DNA from: an uncultured Oscillospiraceae bacterium
GTDB lineage: Bacteria > Bacillota > Clostridia > Oscillospirales > Oscillospiraceae
DNA length: 64,000 bases
Assembly: GCA_947589225.1 (NCBI GenBank)
Contig: CANQBC010000002.1
Span: 1 to 64,000, forward strand
Direction of reading: 5' to 3'
This document shows, one piece after another, positions 25,440-34,423 of this stretch. Position 1 is the stretch's first letter. The number at the start of each line of letters is the position of its first letter. Under the pieces are notes generated by a model, which searched no databases, was not told where the DNA came from, and was given only the letters and a program-made list of their open reading frames with translations. A program made the position numbers and the translations under genes.

Positions 25440-27890
25440 TTATTTGATCGCAGGAGTCAAAATGACGACTTTCCCGTCCCGCGCGTCCACGCAGACCCGG
25501 TCGCCGGGCTTGACGGCGCCCTCCAGCATCTTTTCCGCCAGGGCGTCCTCCACCGCCGACTGGATCTTCCGGCGCAGGGGCCTCGCGCCGTACACCGGGT
25601 CGAAGCCCGCGTCGGCCAGGGCGTCCACCGCCGCGTCGGTGACATCCAGCGTGAGCTCCATGCCCTCCACCCGCTTTGCTACCACCGCAAGCATATTCCG
25701 GGCGATCTTACGGATCTCCTCCTTCGTCAGCTGGTGGAACACGATGGTCTCGTCGATGCGGTTGAGGAATTCCGGCTTGAAGGTACGTCTGAGGTCGCCC
25801 ATGACGGCCTCCCGGATGCGCTCATCGCTCATGGCCCCGTCGGACTCGGTCTGGGCGGAGAAGCCCAGGGTCTTGGCCTTCTCCGTAATGTTCCGCGCCC
25901 CCACGTTGGAGGTCATGACGATGACCGTGTTGCGAAAATCCACGCGCCGGCCCTGCGAGTCGGTCAGGCGGCCGTCCTCCATGATCTGGAGCATAATATT
26001 GAAAACGTCCTCATGGGCCTTCTCTATTTCATCGAACAGCACCACACAGTAGGGGTGACGGCGCACCTTCTCGGTGAGCTGTCCGCCCTCGTCATAGCCC
26101 ACGTAGCCCGGAGGCGAGCCGATGAGCTTGCTCACGGTGTGCTTTTCCATATATTCGGACATATCAATGCGTATCATGGCGTTCTCGTCGCCGAACATGG
26201 CCTCGGCCAGGGCGCGGCAGAGCTCCGTTTTGCCGACCCCCGTGGGCCCCAGGAAGAGGAAGGAACCGATGGGCCTGTGGGGATCCTTGAGTCCAACTCT
26301 GCCTCTGCGGATGGCCCGGGCCACCGCCGTGACGGCCTCGTTCTGGCCCACCACCCGCTTATGAAGCGTCTCCTCCATGCGCAGAAGCCTCTTGCCCTCG
26401 TCCTCGGTGAGAGTGGTCACGGGGATGCCCGTCCAGCCGGAGACAACGGAGGCGATGTCCTCCGCGGTGACGCGCTTTCCTGAGCCCGCCTTGCCGCTCC
26501 GCCACTTGTTGCGCACCTCGTCAAGCTCGGCGCGCTTGGCCCGCTCGGCGTCCCGAAGCTGGGCGGCCCGCTCGAAGTCCTGATTCTGCACGGCGGACTC
26601 CTTCTCGCTGGCCAGAGAGGCGGCCTCGGACTCCAGCGTTTTCAAATCGGGAGGCAGCTTCAGCGACTCCATCCTCACCCGCGACGCGGCCTCGTCCACA
26701 AGGTCGATGGCCTTGTCCGGCAGGTAGCGGTCGTTGATATACCTCGCCGACATCTTCACGGCGGCCTCAATGGCCTCGTCGGTGATGGTCAGCTTGTGGT
26801 GCGCCTCGTACTTATCCCGGAGCCCTTTCAGGATCTCGATGGACTCGTCCTGCGTGGGTTCGTCCACCTGTACCGGCTGGAACCTTCGCTCAAGGGCCGC
26901 GTCCTTCTCGATGTACTTGCGGTACTCGCTCAGGGTCGTGGCGCCGATGGCCTGGATCTCGCCCCTGCTGAGGGCGGGCTTCAGGATATTGGAGGCGTCA
27001 ATGGCCCCCTCCGCCGCGCCGGCGCCAATGATGGTGTGGAGCTCGTCGATGAAAAGGATCACGTCCCCGGCCTTCCTGACCTCCTCGATGGCGTTCTTGA
27101 TGCGCTCCTCGAAGTCGCCCCGGTATTTCGTGCCGGCCACCATACCGGTGAGATCCAGGGACACCACGCGCTTATTCTGCAAACTTTCCGGCACGTCCCC
27201 GGCGGCGATCTTCTGGGCAAGCCCCTCGGCGATGGCCGTCTTGCCCACGCCCGGCTCCCCGATAAGGACGGGGTTGTTCTTCGTCCGGCGGGAGAGGATC
27301 TGAATGACCCTCTGCACCTCCCGGTCGCGCCCGACAACAGGGTCAAGCTGCCCCAGGGACGCCATGACGGTAAGATCCCGGGAGAATTGATCCAATGTCT
27401 TGGTATCCGCGTGGCGCACGGATTTGTCAGTGACGGACGCCCTGCGTACCGCCGGATCGAACATATTCACAAGCTCGGTATATACGCGGTTCAGATCCAG
27501 CCCGGACATGGTGAGAATCTTCGCCGCCATGCTCTCCGGCTCCCGGAGTATGCCCATCAGCAGATGCTCTGTACCCACGTAGCTGTGGCCAAGTCTCATG
27601 GCGTCACGCGTGGCAAGCTCAATGACGGTCTTTGCCCGGGGCGTCAGCCCCTGAACGGTGGTGTCGGCGCTCTCGCCCCGCCCCACAAGCTTCTCGATGC
27701 TGAGGCGCACAAGCTCCGCGTCCACGCCGTTGTCCCGCAGGATCTTCGCCGCCGCGCCGCCGCCCTCGGTGACGATGCCCAAAAGTATGTGCTCGCTGCC
27801 CACATACCCATGCCCCATCCGGGAGGCGGACTCGTGGGCTATGTTCAACGCTTTGCTCACGCGCTCGGTGAAGCGATCCTCATATTTCAT
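25440..27890 (-). CDS. clpC: ATP-dependent Clp protease ATPase ClpC
   Basis: This 816-aa AAA+ unfoldase feeds substrates to ClpP. Two Clp-N repeats come first ([29 protein letters not shown]). AAA-1 has [10 protein letters not shown] and [12 protein letters not shown], the middle domain is a UVR-type coiled coil ([18 protein letters not shown]), and AAA-2 has [15 protein letters not shown] and [11 protein letters not shown]. It is the last gene of ctsR-mcsA-clpC, and GGAGGTG precedes ATG 27890. A short hairpin lies between mcsA and clpC (27921-27941). CtsR control is expected from the boxes at the operon start. Confidence 0.96.
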   Translation of the reverse strand: MKYEDRFTERVSKALNIAHESASRMGHGYVGSEHILLGIVTEGGGAAAKILRDNGVDAELVRLSIEKLVGRGESADTTVQGLTPRAKTVIELATRDAMRLGHSYVGTEHLLMGILREPESMAAKILTMSGLDLNRVYTELVNMFDPAVRRASVTDKSVRHADTKTLDQFSRDLTVMASLGQLDPVVGRDREVQRVIQILSRRTKNNPVLIGEPGVGKTAIAEGLAQKIAAGDVPESLQNKRVVSLDLTGMVAGTKYRGDFEERIKNAIEEVRKAGDVILFIDELHTIIGAGAAEGAIDASNILKPALSRGEIQAIGATTLSEYRKYIEKDAALERRFQPVQVDEPTQDESIEILKGLRDKYEAHHKLTITDEAIEAAVKMSARYINDRYLPDKAIDLVDEAASRVRMESLKLPPDLKTLESEAASLASEKESAVQNQDFERAAQLRDAERAKRAELDEVRNKWRSGKAGSGKRVTAEDIASVVSGWTGIPVTTLTEDEGKRLLRMEETLHKRVVGQNEAVTAVARAIRRGRVGLKDPHRPIGSFLFLGPTGVGKTELCRALAEAMFGDENAMIRIDMSEYMEKHTVSKLIGSPPGYVGYDEGGQLTEKVRRHPYCVVLFDEIEKAHEDVFNIMLQIMEDGRLTDSQGRRVDFRNTVIVMTSNVGARNITEKAKTLGFSAQTESDGAMSDERIREAVMGDLRRTFKPEFLNRIDETIVFHQLTKEEIRKIARNMLAVVAKRVEGMELTLDVTDAAVDALADAGFDPVYGARPLRRKIQSAVEDALAEKMLEGAVKPGDRVCVDARDGKVVILTPAIK

Positions 27891-27920
27891 AAAAAAGCAC
27901 CTCCTGTAGATCCATTAAAC

Positions 27921-27941
27921 GGGCGGGTTCAAAACCCGCCC
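27921..27941 (-). promoter_or_regulatory. Intercistronic hairpin between mcsA and clpC
   Basis: A nine-pair stem GGGCGGGTT/AACCCGCCC with a three-base loop ends about 30 bases before the clpC start. It could adjust clpC readthrough or mRNA stability; the T-run after it on the minus strand is short. Confidence 0.4.
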
Positions 27942-27978
27942 CTATCGAAACGAAACTTCTCCGGAAAACGGGCGCGGT

Positions 27979-28503
27979 TTATTTGTCGTTTTCCTTCTCC
28001 AACGCCCTCAGCCGATTTCTCAGCTGCGCGGCCTTCTCGTACTCCTCGTTCTTCGCCGCGGCCTCCATCTGGGCCCGCAGGGCGTTGAGCTGACGCTTTT
28101 TGGAAAGCTCCGGGTCGACCTGGGCCGTCTCCTTCCCGCTCTCGGCCGTCCCGGAGGGGGACAGCCCGCGCTGGGCCTCCGGGAAGCTTATCTCGATCTT
28201 GGGAACGCCCAGCATGGCAAAGGGGCTCCACGTCCGGCTCCCGAAGAAGCTCTCAAAGGGATCCTCCCCGAAGAAGCCGCTGAGCAGGTTCCCGCCGAGG
28301 CTCCCGCGCCCGAAGAAGTCCCCGCCGAAGAGGCCGCCGTCAAACAGATCCCCAAAGACCTCCCTGGTCTTTGCCGCGAACTCGCGTTCAGGCGCGAGAT
28401 TTCCGGCGCACTCGGCGCACAGATGCGCCTCCTGCTCCTCACCGTTCAAATTGAAGTGATAATGATATACAGCGTTATTCTTTCCGCAATTCGTGCATTT
28501 CAT
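27979..28503 (-). CDS. mcsA: McsA-like zinc/UVR-domain protein
   Basis: This 174-aa protein has an N-terminal zinc-finger pair (CTNCGKNNAVYHYHF and CAEC), a glycine/phenylalanine-rich middle (GDLFDGGLFGGDFFGRG) and a C-terminal UvrB/UvrC motif (MEAAAKNEEYEKAAQLRNRLRAL). In Bacillus, McsA activates the arginine kinase McsB and helps adapt ClpC. No mcsB follows here; clpC comes directly. ATG 28503 is best placed for GAAAGGAG; ATG 28509 is too close. Confidence 0.8.
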   Translation of the reverse strand: MKCTNCGKNNAVYHYHFNLNGEEQEAHLCAECAGNLAPEREFAAKTREVFGDLFDGGLFGGDFFGRGSLGGNLLSGFFGEDPFESFFGSRTWSPFAMLGVPKIEISFPEAQRGLSPSGTAESGKETAQVDPELSKKRQLNALRAQMEAAAKNEEYEKAAQLRNRLRALEKENDK

Positions 28504-28547
28504 AATCATATACTCCTTTCATTTTTCCCGACTCGTTGAGTTGTTGA

Positions 28548-28994
28548 TCACATAGTTGACAAAAGCATTTGCTTGAGTATTGACGCTCTCACCAGATCCC
28601 GTCCCTCGGGACTCACCGGCCTCAACGCCCGGTCTGAAAGCCCCGCGAGCATGACCGCCACGGTTCTCTCATCAAGTACCCCGGCGGAAACGCAGTTTGA
28701 AAGCATCGCCGACGCCGTGCCTATGTCCAGCCGTTCGCCAATGGCGTTGACGGTGTGCATGACAAGGAGCTTGGGATCGGCCTGTACTCGCCTTATGCGG
28801 ATATACCCGCCGCCGCCCCTGCGGCTCTCCACCACGTACCCCCGCTCGGGGGAAAAACGCGTGGAGATGACGTAATTTATTTGGCTGGGCACGCAGTTGA
28901 AGCGGCTGGCCAGCTCGCTCCTCTGTACCTCCGCCGTGGAGTCCTCGCTGAGAAGCTCGTTTATAAAATCGGCTATGACATCCGAAATCCCCAC
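28548..28994 (-). CDS. ctsR: Class III stress-gene repressor CtsR
   Basis: This 148-aa repressor controls clp genes under heat and protein stress. It has the winged-helix DNA-binding part with FNCVPSQINYVISTRFSPERGYVVESRRGGGGYIRI, including the glycine-rich wing that senses heat in Bacillus. A helical C-terminal domain follows. The start is GTG 28994, nine bases after GGAG. Several CtsR boxes lie in its own promoter region, so it is autoregulated. Confidence 0.93.
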   Translation of the reverse strand: MGISDVIADFINELLSEDSTAEVQRSELASRFNCVPSQINYVISTRFSPERGYVVESRRGGGGYIRIRRVQADPKLLVMHTVNAIGERLDIGTASAMLSNCVSAGVLDERTVAVMLAGLSDRALRPVSPEGRDLVRASILKQMLLSTM

Positions 28995-29032
28995 CGGTCA
29001 CATCTCCATTCTTTTCATTTTCCATGTTTGAC

Positions 29033-29130
29033 TTTGACTTTCTTTGACCTTACGTCCGCATTATAACGCTTTGGCCGCAAATTATCAACGCCCGTTTTTG
29101 ACTTTCCTTGACCTTTGACGTTCGCTGACC
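29033..29130 (-). promoter_or_regulatory. ctsR promoter with CtsR operator boxes
   Basis: On the minus strand TTGATA (29083-29088) is followed after 17 bases by TATAAT (29060-29065). CtsR boxes of the form RGTCAAANANRGTCAAA flank it. 29033-29049 is a perfect match downstream of the -10 (plus strand TTTGACTTTCTTTGACC), while 29097-29113 and 29114-29130 are near-matches upstream of the -35. A further half-box is near 29196-29202. Binding at both sides would block the promoter. Confidence 0.85.
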
Positions 29131-29273
29131 TTTGTATATCTCCTGTTTTCTTCGATTTTTAAAAAGTTTCGAAAGATATCGTTGATTTTTGCGGTTTTGA
29201 CCTTTCTTCAATCGTCAAAGGGTAAAAAATTTAACGGCTTCCAGAAAACGCTCCATTTTCATCAAAGTAGTTA

Positions 29274-29301
29274 TTGATTTTTCACAAATCCGTGTTACAA
29301 T
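29274..29301 (+). promoter_or_regulatory. Promoter of the ferredoxin gene
   Basis: TTGATT and TACAAT are separated by 16 bases, about 60 bases before the ferredoxin start. The ~140 bases between this and the CtsR boxes are AT-rich and hold no gene. Confidence 0.5.
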
Positions 29302-29363
29302 GCTAGTGTCAGGGGTCATGCCCCTGTCGTAAAACGGAAATTCTATTATGGAGGTACATAATT

Positions 29364-29534
29364 ATGGCAAGAAAAGTTACCGACACTTGTGTCAACTGCG
29401 GAGCCTGCGAGGCTGTCTGCCCCGTTGGCGCCATCACCGAGGGTGACGGTCAGCACGTCGTGGATCCCGATGTCTGCATCGACTGCGGGGCCTGCGAGGG
29501 CGAGTGCCCTGTCGGCGCCATTGAGGAAGCGTAA
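29364..29534 (+). CDS. 2[4Fe-4S] ferredoxin
   Basis: This 56-residue ferredoxin has two CxxCxxCxxxCP clusters: CVNCGACEAVCPVGAI and CIDCGACEGECPVGAI. It is the clostridial-type low-potential electron carrier used by anaerobic oxidoreductases and hydrogenases. GGAGGTACATAATT precedes the ATG, and a strong terminator follows. It is a single-gene unit. Confidence 0.96.
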   Translation: MARKVTDTCVNCGACEAVCPVGAITEGDGQHVVDPDVCIDCGACEGECPVGAIEEA

Positions 29535-29548
29535 AGGATCTTAAATTT

Positions 29549-29577
29549 AAGGGCGGCCTCTGCCGCCCTTATTTTTT
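29549..29577 (+). terminator. Terminator after ferredoxin
   Basis: Stem AAGGGCGGC/GCCGCCCTT with loop CTCT is followed by ATTTTTT. Confidence 0.92.
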
Positions 29578-29593
29578 GGACAGGATACGTATA

Positions 29594-29639
29594 AAGCCTT
29601 CTTTCAGATCCCGGGGATCCGAAAGAGGGCTTCTTTTTA
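29594..29639 (+). terminator. Second terminator-like hairpin
   Basis: AAGCCTTCTTTC pairs with GAAAGAGGGCTT (one G-U pair), extended inside by GATCC/GGATC and followed by CTTTTT. It abuts the dispersed repeat that starts at 29638. Confidence 0.7.
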
Positions 29640-29885
29640 TACGAATTTCAATTGAAATGCTTCCCCCAAGCGGCGAGGATTTTTCGTGTCAGGCGAGGAA
29701 AACGGCGCGGGGAATGCTGCACCTATTGCCAAGCCGTTTGACGAAGCATCCGTGGCCCCCGCCGGACATCGTCCGGTGGGGAGAGGAGGAATCGAGTCCG
29801 CGCCTGAGCCAGACCGAAGGAAGGGAGAGGCTCGCGCGATGACGAAAAAAGACCATCGGAAAGGGAAGATTTTGAGTTGATATTG
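29638..29885 (+). repeat. Dispersed repeat with imperfect terminal inverted repeats, copy 2
   Basis: This copy begins ATACGAATTTCAATTGAAAT, continues through AAGCGGCGAGGATTTTTCG and AGGCGAGGAAAACGGCGCGG, and ends GGGAAGATTTTGAGTTGATAT. The reverse complement of that end resembles the start. It is the longer, oppositely oriented relative of the sequence at 12915-13084; the extra ~80 bases lie in the middle-right part. The open frames across it look accidental. Confidence 0.65.
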
Positions 29886-29888
29886 GGA

Positions 29889-30239
29889 TCATTTGTCCGC
29901 CTCCTGCTTCCCTTTTAAAAGCTCCTCCTGTTCCATGTGCTTGATCTCCCAGTGGATGAGGAAGGTGAGGGCGGCGCGGAGGATGATGATGCAGGCGACG
30001 ATGGCGATCTCCTGAAAGGTCTGGACGATGACCGTCCGAAGGATCTCGCCGCCCAGCTTAAAGGACAGCGCCGTGGCCATCCCCTGGGCGAGATTCAACC
30101 TCATATGGGGGTCTTTTTTTATATACCCGATGATGCCCTGAACGCCGTCAACGATCAGGATGATGACGCCGATGTATTCGAAAAGCAGGATCCCGTAGTT
30201 TATCACATATCGCAGGATCGTTTCAAGAACACTCCGCAC
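29889..30239 (-). CDS. DUF1622 family membrane protein
   Basis: This 116-aa protein has two or three transmembrane helices and the family pattern GEILRTVIVQTFQEIAIVACIIILRAALTFLIHWEI. The function is unknown; members are small inner-membrane proteins. It is the last of four minus-strand genes (M3 peptidase, metA, mscS, this) spaced by 20-50 bases. The window shows no functional link with mscS beyond shared membrane location. Confidence 0.8.
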   Translation of the reverse strand: MRSVLETILRYVINYGILLFEYIGVIILIVDGVQGIIGYIKKDPHMRLNLAQGMATALSFKLGGEILRTVIVQTFQEIAIVACIIILRAALTFLIHWEIKHMEQEELLKGKQEADK

Positions 30240-30286
30240 AGGTTATCCCCTCCCCGGTTTTATTCGCGGGCCGCCCGTCGGGCGGT

Positions 30287-31093
30287 TCAGTTGTCCACAT
30301 GCACGTTGATGTGCGGGTAGGTCATTTGTACGCCCGTCTCGGCAAAGGTCTCCCGGATGTTCTCGGTGAGCGCGCACTTGGCGTCAAAGAACTTGGGGGT
30401 CTCGGCCCACACCAGAACCATATATGTGATAGCGGAATCTCCGTAGGATTTTATGGCGACGATGGGCTCCGGCTCACGAACCAGCCCCTCCGTCCTGTCA
30501 ATAGCCTTCATGACCGCGATCTTCACCGCCTCCGTGGAGTCGTCGTAGGAGGCGGACACGTCGATGTCGATACGCCGCGTCTCATGGGCGGTAAAATTCT
30601 CCACCTTTGAATCGGCCACGGTGGCGTTGGGGATATGTACCTCCCGCCCGTCGGGCATTTTCAAAATGGTATAGAAAAGCCCCACCTTCTGCACCGTGCC
30701 GGCGGTGCCGCCGATATCCACCCAATCTCCCTCCCCGAAGGGGTGTGTACCCAGAACGGTCATTCCCGAAAAGAGGTTTGTCAGTATGTTCTGGACGGAC
30801 AGCGACAGCGCCAGAGAAACCACCGACACGATGGCCACCAGGCTCGTCATGGGGATCCCCAGCTTGTCAGCCACAATAAGGACGATAAGGATCCACAGCA
30901 CCACGCCCACGGCGGATTTGATGAAGCCCTTGATGGAGCCGTCCAGCCTGCTCTTTATCAGCGCCCTGTCCACCAGCTTCAAAAGGAGCTTCCTCGCAAG
31001 AACACAGACGACGAGCAGCACGGCGGTGGACAGCAAAAGCCCAAGGGTGAGGCCGCCTAAATGGATCTCGTCGAGAGTTTCAAATATTTTCAT
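30287..31093 (-). CDS. MscS-family mechanosensitive channel
   Basis: This 268-aa channel has three N-terminal transmembrane segments, the pore helix region SLALSLSVQNILTNLFSGMTVLGTHPFGEGDWVDIGGTAGTVQKVGL and the beta domain with PDGREVHIPNATVADSKVENF. It opens under membrane tension to release solutes in hypo-osmotic shock. The length matches the minimal MscS type. It lies 21 bases after metA. Confidence 0.92.
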   Translation of the reverse strand: MKIFETLDEIHLGGLTLGLLLSTAVLLVVCVLARKLLLKLVDRALIKSRLDGSIKGFIKSAVGVVLWILIVLIVADKLGIPMTSLVAIVSVVSLALSLSVQNILTNLFSGMTVLGTHPFGEGDWVDIGGTAGTVQKVGLFYTILKMPDGREVHIPNATVADSKVENFTAHETRRIDIDVSASYDDSTEAVKIAVMKAIDRTEGLVREPEPIVAIKSYGDSAITYMVLVWAETPKFFDAKCALTENIRETFAETGVQMTYPHINVHVDN

Positions 31094-31114
31094 GCTTTAT
31101 CCCGCTTTCCCGAA

Positions 31115-32032
31115 TCATTTTATATCCATAAGGTCGTAGGGCGTACCCTGATAGACGAAGTGGTTTATCCAGTTGGAATAGAGAAGGTTGGCGTGCCCGC
31201 GCCAGCGCACTACGGGTTCGCGGGAGGGGTCGTCGTCGGGAAAGTAATTTTTCGGGACTTCAATGGGGAGTCCCTGGGAGAGATCCCGCAGATACTCGTT
31301 TTTCAAAGTGTCCGGGTCGTACTCCGAGTGGCCGGTGACGAACACCTGCCGCCCGCCCTTGGTACACATGACATAGACCCCGGCCTCCTTTGAGGACGCC
31401 AGTATCTTGACGCCGGGGATCTTCTCCACGTCCTCCCGCCGGACGGTGGTATGGCGGGAGTGGGGCGCGTAAAAGACATCGTCAAAGCCCCGCATCAGAA
31501 TGGAGCGCTTATACTCCACCTGGTGGGGGAACACGCCGAAGAGCTTCTTCTCCAGCGGGTATTTTTGCACGCCGTAGTGGTAGTAGAGCCCCGCCTGGGC
31601 GCCCCAGCAGATGTGAAAGGTGGAGTAGACGTTGGTCTTGCTCCATTCCATGATCTCACAGAGCTCCGGCCAGTAGTCCACCTCCTCAAACTCCATCTTC
31701 TCCACCGGCGCGCCGGTGATGACCAGTCCGTCGAAGCGCTGGTCGCGCACCTCGTCGAAGGTCTTGTAGAAAGCTATCATGTGCTCCTCGGAGGTGTGCA
31801 TCGCCTTGTGGGTGCTTGTCTGCAAAAGCTCCAGCTCCACCTGGAGGGGCGTGTTGCCCAAAAGCCGCGCCATCTGCGTCTCGGTGGCGATCTTGGTGGG
31901 CATGAGATTTAAAAGGGCTATCCGCAGGGGCCGTATGTCCTGGGTCACGGCCCGCGTCTCCGGAATGACAAAGATGTTCTCGTCGTGCAGCGTCTGCGCC
32001 GCGGGCAGCTCGTTGGGTATCTTGATGGGCAT
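31115..32032 (-). CDS. metA: Homoserine O-acetyltransferase (MetA family)
   Basis: This 305-aa enzyme activates homoserine at the start of methionine synthesis. Cys142 in HICWGAQ, His235 and Glu237 in GHSEYD match the known catalytic triad numbering. Residue 111 is Glu (GAPVEKMEF), as in acetyl-CoA-using members; the succinyl-CoA-using E. coli enzyme has Gly there. This predicts O-acetylhomoserine, the substrate of the MetY at the left end of the window. The start has GAGGTAAAAG before it. The gene lies between an M3 peptidase lipoprotein and mscS, apart from the methionine operon. Confidence 0.94.
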   Translation of the reverse strand: MPIKIPNELPAAQTLHDENIFVIPETRAVTQDIRPLRIALLNLMPTKIATETQMARLLGNTPLQVELELLQTSTHKAMHTSEEHMIAFYKTFDEVRDQRFDGLVITGAPVEKMEFEEVDYWPELCEIMEWSKTNVYSTFHICWGAQAGLYYHYGVQKYPLEKKLFGVFPHQVEYKRSILMRGFDDVFYAPHSRHTTVRREDVEKIPGVKILASSKEAGVYVMCTKGGRQVFVTGHSEYDPDTLKNEYLRDLSQGLPIEVPKNYFPDDDPSREPVVRWRGHANLLYSNWINHFVYQGTPYDLMDIK

Positions 32033-32064
32033 GTCTTTTACCTCGATTATTGGATTTGCGTGAA

Positions 32065-33780
32065 TCAGGCCGCGGCGGCCTCCGGCCCGTCATCCAAGGC
32101 CCTCTCAAGTGCCTCCGCCACCGCGGCGTAGGAGTCAATGTCAAAGATGTCGGAAAGCCCCGCCTGGGTCAGCGCCTCGGAGTAATACCAGACCTCCGGG
32201 TCCATGGCCAGAAGCTCAAGGTATTTGTCCCGTCCGGTCTCAAAATTTTCCTGGCACAGCTCGTTTATCTCCAGCGCCCCCAGAGCCGAAACGGCGTAGC
32301 TGATGTAGTAAAACGGGGATGTGAAGTTATGGACGACAGACATCCATTCCCTCTCGTACCCCTCATAGGGCGCGTAGCCGTACGCCTCGTAAAGCTCGGC
32401 GTAAATCTCGTTCACCCTCTCCGGCGTCAGATCCGGCTCTGAATAGACCCGCTGCTGGAACTCGTCGTACAGCGCCCCGTCCACCACGGACAGCGCAAGC
32501 TCCATCAGCACCGTATCCCGGATGACGTCGGCCCGCTCCGGGTCAAAAAGCTCGTCGTAAAGGTACGTCATCACCACGTTCATCCCCTGGGCGTGCAGCT
32601 CGGAAAGATCGTTATCCGGCGTTGAGAAGATAAGCCCCGCCCCGGAGTAGAAATAGCTTACAAAATGCCCAAACTCGTGGAAGGTGTCCGGGAAGTCGTA
32701 AAAGGTGTTGGTCGCGGCGTTGAATATGAAGGGCTCGCAGTAGTATTGCAGATAAGTGGTGAACCCCTCGTCGGCTTTTCCGGGGGACTTTTCCAGATCG
32801 TAGAGGTGGTACTCCTTCAGATACTTGTACGCCACATACACCTCCCCGTCCAGCGCGCTGGAGCCCTTTTCCAGCGCCTCAAGGACAGCGCGGACATTAC
32901 ACTCGAAGCTCTCATCCTCCGCAAGCTTCGCGGCCCTGTCGGTGATCTCCCCGGCCTTTGCCCAGACAAGGGGCGCGAAATACTCCTTGGCTCCCCGCCA
33001 TACGGTCTCGGCGCTCTCCGGGGAGTAGTCTTTCATGTAAAAGCTCTCGTAGGCATACTCCGCGTATGAGTCGTACCCCAGGATGTCCGCTATCTGCCGG
33101 CGGAGCTCCACAAGCTCCACAAAAACCTCCCCTACGGCGTCCCAGTCCGGCTCCTCCTCGGCCATCAGGGCGTAATACTTCTGGGTAAGCTCCGTCTCCC
33201 TCGCCGTCAGCCCGTCCTCCTCGTCGGAGGAGGGCTCAAAACCGGCAAAGTAGTCAATGGCGGCGTCGGGGTAGTAATCCGTCATGAGATCCCGGTTTTC
33301 CGAGGACGCCAGCGCACGCATGGCCAGCAGATATTCGTCCTGGGCGTCATAGTAGACCTGCATGGCCCGCGCGCTCTCCGCCGCAAGCTCTTCATTGGCC
33401 GAATCGGCGTAATACTCGTTGCTCTTCAAAACATAAAGGGTGTATATGTACGCTATCTGGTCGTAGAGCGCGTCGTCAGCCGCGTTGAAATCCTCCGTCT
33501 CCCCTCCGCTCTCCGCCAGCTCATAGATCGGCGCGGTGTACTCCTCAAGCCGGGACAGGTCGTAGCTTTCATACTCCATATCCCGGTAGTCCACGTCCGC
33601 GCGCCACACGTCGTCCGCGAACCAGCCCTCATAGCTGTCGTCCCCGGCGTCCGATCCCGTCTTTTCCGTCTCCCCCCGGACAGTATCCTCCAGCGCCTCG
33701 TAAAAGGATTTTCCGCCGCAGGACGTGAGCTGCAATATGAGCGCCAACGCCAGGATCACCGAAAATGCGCGCTTTTTCAT
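32065..33780 (-). CDS. M3-family zinc peptidase lipoprotein
   Basis: This 571-aa secreted oligopeptidase-like protein has lipobox LQLTSC (Cys21). An acidic region is followed by an M3 catalytic core with [15 protein letters not shown] (HExxH at about 368-372) and a downstream Glu in [11 protein letters not shown]. Most M3 oligopeptidases are cytoplasmic; this one is lipid-anchored outside. ATG 33780 is chosen because it has GGGAGG before it and starts the signal peptide. It probably trims peptides for import or degrades misfolded exported proteins; that role is inferred. Confidence 0.85.
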   Translation of the reverse strand: MKKRAFSVILALALILQLTSCGGKSFYEALEDTVRGETEKTGSDAGDDSYEGWFADDVWRADVDYRDMEYESYDLSRLEEYTAPIYELAESGGETEDFNAADDALYDQIAYIYTLYVLKSNEYYADSANEELAAESARAMQVYYDAQDEYLLAMRALASSENRDLMTDYYPDAAIDYFAGFEPSSDEEDGLTARETELTQKYYALMAEEEPDWDAVGEVFVELVELRRQIADILGYDSYAEYAYESFYMKDYSPESAETVWRGAKEYFAPLVWAKAGEITDRAAKLAEDESFECNVRAVLEALEKGSSALDGEVYVAYKYLKEYHLYDLEKSPGKADEGFTTYLQYYCEPFIFNAATNTFYDFPDTFHEFGHFVSYFYSGAGLIFSTPDNDLSELHAQGMNVVMTYLYDELFDPERADVIRDTVLMELALSVVDGALYDEFQQRVYSEPDLTPERVNEIYAELYEAYGYAPYEGYEREWMSVVHNFTSPFYYISYAVSALGALEINELCQENFETGRDKYLELLAMDPEVWYYSEALTQAGLSDIFDIDSYAAVAEALERALDDGPEAAAA

Positions 33781-33967
33781 TCCAAACCTCCCGTCGGGCG
33801 CCGCGTCCCCGGCCAAGGCGGAGAGCACGCCCCTTTTTTATTCAATTATAGATTATTCCACGTCTTTTTGCAATAGTCCCCCGGAAATTACACGTCATGT
33901 TAAATCCATAGTGAACCGTATTATTCCCGTAACTGTAAGTAAATCCCGTTTTTTGGAACCTTTAGCC

Positions 33968-34006
33968 AAAAATCCGCATTGAATTAATGCGTTTTTGCGG
34001 ATTTTT
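33968..34006. terminator. AT-rich hairpin between divergent genes
   Basis: AAAAATCCGCA pairs with TGCGGATTTTT over 11 bases with A/T flanks, so it could work in both directions. It lies between the divergent M3 peptidase and abrB genes and may insulate their promoters. The 33781-33967 stretch holds nothing else I can support. Confidence 0.5.
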
Positions 34007-34037
34007 CACATTTTTTGAAAAAAATCCACCACAAATA

Positions 34038-34065
34038 TTGACAAAATAATATAAAATGTTACAAT
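34038..34065 (+). promoter_or_regulatory. Promoter of the abrB-like gene
   Basis: A perfect TTGACA is followed after 16 bases by TACAAT, about 50 bases before ATG 34114. Confidence 0.65.
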
Positions 34066-34113
34066 AATTACTAAGCCGGAATCGCCGGTCATACTATTAT
34101 GGAGGGGATACAT

Positions 34114-34356
34114 ATGAAATCTACCGGCATCGTGAGGAAGGTTGACGAACTCGGACGCATCGTCATACCCATCGAACTGCGCAGGACGCTCGACATCGCG
34201 GAGAAGGACTCCCTTGAGATCTACGTCGATGGCGAGAAGATCATCCTGGCCAAGCATGAGGAGTCCTGCATTTTCTGCGGCAAGTCCAGAAATCTCAGTC
34301 AGCACAAGGGGAGGAACATCTGCGACTCCTGCTTTGAGGAGCTCAGGCGCGAATAA
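34114..34356 (+). CDS. AbrB/SpoVT-family transition-state regulator with zinc-ribbon tail
   Basis: This 80-aa DNA-binding protein has the swapped-hairpin AbrB fold in its first ~48 residues (GIVRKVDELGRIVIPIELRRTL). It is followed by a small four-cysteine module, CIFCG...CDSC. The Cys-rich tail is common in clostridial AbrB paralogs and probably binds zinc. GGAGGGG precedes ATG 34114. In Bacillus relatives the protein represses post-exponential genes. Confidence 0.9.
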   Translation: MKSTGIVRKVDELGRIVIPIELRRTLDIAEKDSLEIYVDGEKIILAKHEESCIFCGKSRNLSQHKGRNICDSCFEELRRE

Positions 34357-34359
34357 GCA

Positions 34360-34391
34360 AAGACCGCCCCGCCGCAAGGCGGGGCGGTCTT
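34360..34391. terminator. Hairpin between abrB and the acetyltransferase
   Basis: A perfect 14-pair stem AAGACCGCCCCGCC/GGCGGGGCGGTCTT has loop GCAA. The T-run is short on either side, but the place between convergent genes fits a terminator. Confidence 0.7.
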
Positions 34392-34423
34392 AGACTGTGA
34401 ATCCCTCCGATAACAGCAACTTG

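Noticed and set aside
29576..29880. Small ORFs over the dispersed repeat
   Set aside because: The translations are not kept between the two repeat copies, whereas the DNA is.
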